Assembly: GCF_036850765.1 (NCBI RefSeq)
Contig: NC_089490.1
Coordinates: 297,520,982-297,584,981, forward strand
Length of the DNA stretch: 64,000 nucleotides
Direction of reading: 5' to 3'
From: Saccopteryx bilineata
Taxonomy: Eukaryota; Chordata; Mammalia; Chiroptera; Emballonuridae
Shown: positions 57,541-64,000 of the stretch, in pieces
Layout: each line of letters begins with the position of its first letter
Numbering within the stretch: position 1 is the stretch's first letter
Made by a program: the position numbers and the translations under genes
The notes under the pieces: model-generated
What the model was told of the DNA's origin: nothing
What the model saw: the letters and a program-made list of their open reading frames with translations, nothing else
Databases searched by the model: none

Positions 57541-57557
57541 AAAACTGGGGAAAATAA

Positions 57558-57950
57558 GCCCTGGCCGGTTGGCTCAGTGGTGGAGCGTCGGCCTGGCGTG
57601 CAGGGGTCCCCGGTTCGATTCCCGGCCAGGGCACACAGGAGAGGCACCCATCTGCTTCTCCACCCCTCCCCTCCCCTTCCTCTCTGTCTCTCTCTTCCCC
57701 TCCCGCAGCCGAGGCTCCATTGAAGCAGAGATGGCCCGGGAGCTGGGGATGGCTCCTTGGCCTCTACCCCAGGCGCTAGAGTGGCTCTGGTTGTGACAGA
57801 GCGACCCCCCGGAGGGGCAGAACATCGCCCCCTGGTGGGCAGAGCGTTGCCCCTGGTGGGTGTGCCAGGTGGATCCCGGTCGGGCGCATGCGGGAGTCTG
57901 TCTGACTGTCTCTCCCTGTTTCCAGCTTCAGAAAAATACAATAAAAAAAA
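57558..57950 (+). mobile_element. family-A SINE, first of a nested pair
   Basis: Full head and body, with one intact CTCF-like core at about 57827-57840. Its TSD TGGGGAAAATA lies at 57546-57556, and the other copy is found beyond the second SINE at 58355-58365. Confidence 0.93.
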
Positions 57951-57957
57951 ATGGGGG

Positions 57958-58354
57958 GCCCTGGCCGGTTGGCTCAGCAGTAGAGCGTCGGCCTAGCATG
58001 CGGAGGACCCAGGTACGATTCCCGGCCAGGGTACACAGGAGAAGCGCCCATTTGCTTCTCCACCCCTCCGCCGCGCTTTCCTCTCTGTCTCTCTCTTCCC
58101 CTCCTGCAGCCAAGGCTCCATCAGAGCAAGGATGACCCGGGCGCTGGGGATGGCTCTGTGGCCTATGCCTCAGGCGCTAGAGTGGCTCTGGTCACAACAT
58201 GGTGACGCCCAGGATGGGCAGAGCATCGCCCCCTGGTGGGCAGAGCGTAGCCCCTGGTGGGCGTGCCGGGTGGATCCCGGTCGGGCGCATGCGGGAGTCT
58301 GTCTGACTGTCTCTCCCTGTTTCCAGCTTCAGAAAAATGAAAAAAAAAAAAAAA
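57958..58354 (+). mobile_element. family-A SINE inserted in the TSD of the preceding SINE
   Basis: Full head and body (variant with GCGACC/GTGACGCCCAGGATGGGC), intact CTCF-like core at about 58228-58241. Flanked by AAAAAAAATGGGG on both sides (ending about 57956 and 58359). Confidence 0.93.
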
Positions 58355-58396
58355 TGGGGAAAATAGTGAAATAAGAACTATAAAAATTCATCATGA

Positions 58397-58706
58397 CTTG
58401 ACCAGGTAGTGGTGCAGTGGATAAAGCGTTGGGCTGGGATGCAGAAGACCCAGGTTCGAGACCCTGAGGTCCCCAGCTTGAGCGTGGGCTCATCTGGTTT
58501 GAGCAAAGCTCACCAGCTTAGACCCAAGGTCGCTGGCTTGAGTAAGGGGTTACTTGGTCTGCTGCAGTCCCATGGTCAAGGCACATATGAGAAAGCAATC
58601 AATGAACAACTAAGGTGTTGCAACGAAAAACTAATGATTGATGCTTCTCATCTCTCTCCCTTCCTGTCTGTCTGTCCCTGTCTATCCCTCTCTCTGACTC
58701 TCTCTC

Positions 58707-58737
<31 letters not shown>
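58397..58737 (+). mobile_element. family-B SINE
   Basis: Head TTGACCAGGTAGTGGTGCAG, box B-like GGTTCGAGACCC, 'AAGGCACATATGAGAAAGCA' and a pure 28-base A tail, so a young insertion. TSD TCATCATGA lies at 58388-58396 and 58738-58746. Confidence 0.94.
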
Positions 58738-58741
<4 letters not shown>

Positions 58742-58774
58742 CATGAATGCGGGCACCTTTAGAGTCATCTGGTA

Positions 58775-59512
58775 AGCTTTTTTTTGTTTTTTGTTTGTTT
58801 TTATTTTTATTTTTATTTAATTAATTGTGTTTATATAGATTCTAGGGTCACCCTGAATGCATCCCCCCATATTCCCCCTCAACATCTCCCTTGCCCCTTC
58901 CCTACAGCGCCCTCCCCCCTTCCCTTCAGCTTTATCCTATCCTATCATCCCCTTTCCCCTCTGTCCTCTTTTCCTCTGGTCCCTTTGATCCCTCCTCTGT
59001 CTTAATTCCGTCCCTCAGTTCTCATTATTCCTTGGATTTCTCAAATGAGTAAGGTCATATGATATTTTTCTTTCTCTGCCTGGCTTATTTCACTCAACAT
59101 AATAGTTTCCAGGTCCCTCCATATTGTTGCAAAAAGTAATATTTCCTTCTTTTTCATGGCCCCATAGTATTCCATTGTATATATGTACCACTGCTTTTTA
59201 ATCCACTCGTCCACTGAGGGACACTTGGGCTGTTTCCAGATCTTCGCTATTGTGAACAATGCTGCCATAAACATGGGGGTGCATTTCTTTTTTTCAGTCG
59301 GCGATATGGTGTCCTTGGAATATATTCCTATAAGTGGGATGGCTGGGTCAAAGGGCAGTTCCATTTCTAATTTTTTGAGGAATCTCCATACTGTTTTCCA
59401 CACTGGTTGCACCAGTCTGCATTCCCACCAGCAGTGCAGGAGGGTTCCCTTTTCTCCACATCCTCTCCAGCACTTGTTCTGTGTTGTTTTGTACTCTGAC
59501 TGGTGTAAGGTG
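58775..59512 (-). mobile_element. 5'-truncated LINE-1 (ORF2 C-terminal end plus 3' UTR)
   Basis: The minus strand at 59412-59041 encodes the C-terminal part of L1 ORF2 in one open frame ([44 protein letters not shown]) ending at a stop. The 3' UTR runs left to a T-rich tail at 58775-58830. The reverse transcriptase and endonuclease domains are missing, so it is inert. The 124-codon intact frame shows a comparatively young copy. Confidence 0.93.
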
Positions 59513-60745
59513 TATAAATGGACTGAAGACCCTCTCTACTTTAGATCTGAATACAGCAAACACCAAAGCTAAATGTCCCACATAATCAGCTTTTCTTTTA
59601 ACTTAGTTCTTCAGGCTCCAATCTCTCAGGGTTTCTGTCTCTGACTTTGTCTGTGTTTCTCTCTCCACTGGCTTCATGTTCTCCCATCGTTTCAACCCAG
59701 GAGAGACAAGATGCTCCCCTCATCCTCTTCATTGTTCAGGTTCATAGGGGAGGCCAAGTCTATGGGGCTGGTGGGTAGCCAGGGAGCATGCCAAAGGCAG
59801 AGACTGAAATCCAGAGAATAGGAAAGCATTCTCAGCTGGCGTCAGTGAGAACAGAGTGGGGGTCTTCAGAAATAAAGGGAGTTTGCCTGGTTGAGAGAGA
59901 TACTTACTATTAGGTAAAATAACAGGTGTCTTTTTATAGTAAATAACAGAGGGTCCCAATGTTAGATTTCAGGACAAAACTCCCTAAGCCACTGTATTAT
60001 TTAAAAAGCCGAATGGAAATACGCCCTGAGATAAAGATGCAGAAACTAACTAAAATAGCAAATGTCTTTGCCTTCAGGTGGACTGATGTCAGTTTAGCAT
60101 GTTAATTCTAGTTATCTCATATTGACCAGACCCTCCTGACTGACAGACAGGTATTAGTTATTAAATAGGGAAATGACTTCTTTATTATAAATGCAGTCTG
60201 GTTTGTTTTTCTCTTTAGGTTTTGAGATTTTAGAAAATATTTTAAAAAGTAAGAGAAGAGGAATTGTAATCAATTAAAAGAGAATTATGAGGTACAGCAA
60301 CCAAGTTACATGGGTAGGCTTTGTATGAATTTTGATTCAAACAAACCAGTTGTTAAAAAATATTTTTAAGGCAATCAAAGAAATGTGAATATAGATTAGA
60401 TGTTAAATGATAAAAGAAATTATCATTAATGTTGTTAGATTGATGGTACAGTCATTATAAAAAATCCTTATCAATTGGACTTATATAATGAAATATTTAA
60501 ATATGAAATTTTATGATGTCTGGGGATTTGCTTGAAATACTCTGGCCAAAATAAAAGGGGAACAGGAGAGATGAGTGAATGAGATTGACAAAATGTTGAT
60601 AAACCTGTTGAAGATAAGTAACGGAGCCTATCATACTATTTTCACTACTTTCCTATATGTTTGAAATTTCTCGAATAATAAAATTAGCTTAAAAATATGT
60701 GTTAAAACATAACCTTCATAGGGAAATAATTAAAAAAACAAGGTT
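59513..60745. other. anonymous DNA
   Basis: 'TTCTCAGCTGGCGTCAGTGA' and 'GGTTGAGAGAGATACTTACT' could belong to an LTR-type repeat. 60640-60700 (TACTTTCCTATATGTTTGAA, ATTTCTCGAATAATAAAATT) is L1 3'-end-like. No gene. Confidence 0.35.
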
Positions 60746-60749
60746 CAGG

Positions 60750-61720
60750 GTAAAGTTAGTATGAGAGATACGCTTCATCTCTCCCCTTCAAATTTCAACA
60801 AATTGAACAGCTATGACTCAATGAAGGAACCCCAACTGGGCTCACAGGCTTGCCTAAAGATCCACATACCAATTGACTAAAGGTGGGAAGGGTTAAGAAA
60901 GGGGGAGGAAGATAAGATGCACTTGCAGTCAGCTCTGGAAAGGGTAGAAACTCAGACTGACTAGGTGGCTCTCCTTCTGCCCAGAGGAGCAGGGAGATTG
61001 GGGGGAATTTGAGAGATACTGATTCAAAGCCACAGCAGAATGAGGGTTCACCTCCAGTGTTCCCACATTCTGCCAGCAGCCTGCACTTGGAGATGCAAAC
61101 ATACTAAATGCAGCCCCCCCCCCCAGCCCCCAGCCTCCCAGATACCACCTCCTCCTCTCCCGTAGGTACGGACAGTGGCAGAGACTTAGTCCACAGCTAG
61201 TTCTCCAGAGCTATTCCTTCCCCTGAAGAACAGAGGTGCTCTGTGCCTGGTCCCCTGGTCTGTTGAGATGTGGGGAGGAGCACTCCAAGGCCTGAGCTCA
61301 CCATTGCTAATGCTGTAAACCTTACAGTACATCCCACCCATCGGCGTGACTGCAGCTGGGTCTCCATCTAGGCAACAGCCTCTCTGTGGAGGTCAGCCTG
61401 GGAATTTCACAGAGCTAAAACTTGTAGCCCAATGCCATCTACTGGAAAAAAATAGAAAAACTTCCTTTTGCTTGGAAGTTTGGGGGGATATTTCTTTTCT
61501 TTTAATTTTTTTCTTTGTTGTTCCTTTGTTTTTAATTTTTTAGTGTTTTTTGTTTATTTTGTGTTTTTCTTTTTCTTTTATTTTCAGTTTTATCTTTTTA
61601 ATAAAATTTTTTCATTGTATTTTGCTTGATTTTTTAACAATACCACTCTCAAATGTCCTCAAGGCAGAAGAAAGAGAATAACATGGCTACCTAAGTAAGA
61701 GACACTTATCTTTTTTTGTT
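60750..61720 (+). repeat. probable L1 5' UTR fragment
   Basis: 'GAGAGATACTGATTCAAAGC', 'CACTTGGAGATGCAAACATA', 'AACTTCCTTTTGCTTGGAAG', then a T-rich stretch and 'CAAATGTCCTCAAGGCAGAA', the style of an L1 5' UTR leading to ORF1. A 14-base C run lies near 61112. Tentative. Confidence 0.4.
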
Positions 61721-61950
61721 GTTGTTGAAACTTATTTTTTTTTTATGTGGTAATAGAGCTATCTGTGTTACCAAAAAAAAGTAAATAAATAAAAGTCTAT
61801 ATAAACCCAAATTGTTGATTGAGAGAGATTTTCTTTAATGCAGATAGGTGTAATACTAACTCCTAGACCATGGTGTAGGAGACCTAAATGAGTTAGTTTT
61901 TATGGATAAATAATAATAAAATTATCAATAACAATAATAATGATGATGAT
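61721..61950. other. anonymous DNA
   Basis: (AAT)n/(GAT)n-type short repeat near 61905-61955. No gene. Confidence 0.4.
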
Positions 61951-61954
61951 AGTA

Positions 61955-62215
61955 CAACTAGCATAACTGAGTGCCAGCCAGCTACCAACCACTATGCAAA
62001 GCACTTTATAGACATTTCTCATTCGAGCTTCACAGCAATCCTATGAAATACGGGCCATTATTGGCACCTAACCCTTATCCCTTTTATATTTGAAGAAACT
62101 GAGCTCAGAGAGGTAAAAATAACTGTACGGAGTCACTTGCTAGTAAAAGTCATAGCTAGGACTTTAATCCAGATCTGTTTAAATCCAAATCTCAGGTCCT
62201 GAAACTTTTTGTTAC
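61955..62215 (-). repeat. MIR SINE
   Basis: Antisense MIR: 'AGCACTTTATAGACATTTCT', 'CACAGCAATCCTATGAAATA', 'AACTGAGCTCAGAGAGGTAA', 'GTCACTTGCTAGTAAAAGTC'. Confidence 0.85.
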
Positions 62216-62985
62216 TCTATTCCCTTATGACATTATAAATTTCTCTATATTTATATATGTACAAGAGTACTATAGGGTTATGATTCCTGGCATTTGTGAT
62301 TCCCTATTGTTTCCTGGAGTGTTTGAGGAATGAACTAATAGAGAACAGTAGAGAATCCCACAAGAAAAGTGTTATAAACAAGTACACAATACAAGAACAG
62401 AAGTACTATACCTCAGCCAAATGCCCATCTAAGAAGGAGAAAGAAAAAAAGGGAATTGTACATCTCACACACCAGAAGTGATGGCATACCAAAGGACCAG
62501 CTCAAAGGAAAATAGAAGTATATATGCCAAGTCACACCATATTCTTGGAATCATTTCCCCCCTAAAGGCAACCCATCCAATAGGCTTCCAGATTCTTCTG
62601 TGTTCTCCTCTGTGAACCATTTTTCTCAGACAACAAACTCCTAGCTAGATTTACCTAATAGGATGAAATAGGATAGCTGTCTAGCCTCCCTCAAGTATTT
62701 ACCTTTTAAGCCTTAATACATTCCCACCATCCCTAGCAACAATCAAATACAAGTGCACTGAAAAGCCACGAAACTCTTTCCTGGCCCCTGAAATGTGCAC
62801 AGTCCTTGTATTATGGTGCTAGGGACATGATGCGCCTGAATAAAAAGCACCCTCTGGGAATTGGAGGACCTGGGCTCATATTTCCTCATTTCTCCTATGA
62901 ACCTGTTACATTATCTTTGGCAAGACATCTCACTTCTCTGGGCTTTGGCTTCCTTATTTGTATTGAGCTGGGGCTATGATAAAGA
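62216..62985. other. anonymous DNA
   Basis: 'GGACCTGGGCTCATATTTCC', 'CTTTGGCAAGACATCTCACT', 'TCTGGGCTTTGGCTTCCTTA' at 62866-62960 is a sense MIR. The rest is unassigned. Confidence 0.5.
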
Positions 62986-62986
62986 C

Positions 62987-62988
<2 letters not shown>

Positions 62989-63031
<43 letters not shown>
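62989..63031. repeat. (TG)n microsatellite
   Basis: About 21 TG units, at the tail side of the adjoining reverse-strand SINE. Confidence 0.95.
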
Positions 63032-63032
<1 letters not shown>

Positions 63033-63347
63033 CAGAGACAAAGAGACAGAGAGAGGGAAAGATAAGGACAGACAGACAGGAGGGGAGAGAGATGAGAAGT
63101 ATCAGTTCTTCATTGTGGCACCTTAATTGTCCATTGATTGCTTTCTTATATGTGGATTGCGAAGGGGCAGGGGAGACTACAGCTGAGCCAGTGACACCTT
63201 GCTCAGGCCAGTGAACTTAGTCTCAAACCAGCAACCATGGGGTCATGTTTATGATCCCATACTCAAGCTGGCGACCTCTGGGTTTTGAACCTAGGTCCTC
63301 AGCATCCCAGGCCGACTCTCTATCCTCTGCGCCACCGCCTGCTCAGG
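63032..63347 (-). mobile_element. family-B SINE
   Basis: In reverse it starts GCCTGAGCAGGCGGTGGCGC, with GGTCGCCAGCTTGAG and GGTTGCTGGTTTGAG units, and the 3' domain plus CTCTGTCTC tract lie at the left. TSD GGCTATGATAAAGACT versus GGCTATGATAAAAACT. Confidence 0.9.
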
Positions 63348-64000
63348 CTATGATAAAAACTTTTATAACTTACTTCTAGCTGCAAAGTCTTTTCATCAAA
63401 GGATAGCTCTCAGGGAACTTAACAATGTACAGCAGACAAAAAGTAAAAGTATTCTGGGAGGGTCAGGGGCCAAGGGTACCCTTTCCCCCATCCCATTATA
63501 ATCATGTTAAGGTGCTTTTCAGCCCAGGCATTCCATGATGATAGTAAACTCCCTGCAGCTTGAGGAGGAGGCAGGGTCCCCAGGGGTCACTGCACGGGAG
63601 GTCCTCCAGCCCCCAGATGGCTGCCCTCCTTTATCAGGGAGCCTCTTCCTAAAGCAAATAAGCAAAGAAAGAAATCCCACAGAAATCGAGTCTGATGTGA
63701 CTCAGGGAGCCAACAGAACACTCAGCTCCATCCAGGCGAACTAAAACACACTCCCAGGAAGAGATAAGGTTTACAAAAAGGAAACTAAAACAATCACTTA
63801 AAAGAATTTCCACATGAAACCTCTCAGGCCAGGCTACCAAGCCACCAGGGAGGCTGCAAAATCTCTCAGTCTGGCCCTGAAAGAAAAGACTTCAGGAGAC
63901 CCAGGCCTTGATTGTCCTCTTTTGTTTCTCACTGCCCTGCGGTCAACCTTCTAAGGTCTGCACGTGTGGGAAGTGGCCGAGCAGGGGACACCGCACAGGG
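63348..64000. other. anonymous DNA to window end
   Basis: Short open frames on both strands (63535-63744 +, 63649-63840 -) without known family. Somewhat GC-richer (GGTCCTCCAGCCCCCAGATG). It could be an LTR-like repeat or the flank of something outside the window. Confidence 0.35.

Noticed and set aside
59041..59412. Independent small gene on the minus strand
   Set aside because: The translation is the C-terminal tail of L1 ORF2 in a 5'-truncated L1.

Overview
The window reads as non-coding nuclear DNA from a placental mammal, most likely a bat (Chiroptera). It is AT-rich and carries ancient mammalian repeats (MIR, L2, L1). Several families of tRNA-headed SINEs are present whose heads begin 'GCCCTGGCCGG' or 'CCTGACC' and resemble the VES-type SINEs of bats. 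It also holds several well-preserved cut-and-paste DNA transposons with intact target-site duplications (TSDs), which fits bats better than most other mammals. The bat family cannot be fixed by eye.

No intact protein-coding gene, RNA gene, CRISPR array or prokaryote-type operon can be supported. The only recognisable cellular gene is a dead processed copy of PNO1 (27974-29544). It has a perfect 17-bp TSD, a poly(A) tail and two frameshifts, and a later SINE sits in its 3' UTR. Nearly all longer open frames fall inside SINEs, L1 remnants or simple repeats and are by-products.

Layout. 1-5.2 kb: anonymous sequence, L1 and L2 remnants and two family-A SINEs. 6.3-9.85 kb: a 330-bp hAT element, a SINE, and a 1.56-kb hAT element with a decayed transposase and a solo LTR inside it. 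10-17 kb: mostly anonymous, with a VES-like SINE, a family-B SINE, and a piggyBac-like element inserted at TTAA in a minisatellite grown from a MIR tail. 17.9-21.8 kb: a hAT element holding a SINE, then L1 pieces. 22-26.4 kb: anonymous sequence, a small CpG-rich patch with an NRF1-type site, an L2 and a family-A SINE. 26.7-29.6 kb: a candidate LTR, a family-C SINE and the PNO1 retrocopy. 29.6-46 kb: anonymous DNA with scattered SINEs, MIRs, a hAT element holding a SINE, and a 103-bp SPIN-like fold-back element. 46.2-48.2 kb: an unusual rearrangement in which a local MIR-L1 segment was copied in inverted orientation into a SINE, with a second partial copy. 49-64 kb: L1 pieces, several family-A SINEs (two nested head to tail), a long-stem inverted-repeat element, and anonymous DNA.

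The elements do not work together as a system. Their nesting gives a relative history: L2/MIR, then older L1s, then hAT, piggyBac-like and SPIN-like elements and the PNO1 retrocopy, then SINE families A, B and C. Family names and motif matches are from memory and inspection; no database search or alignment was run.
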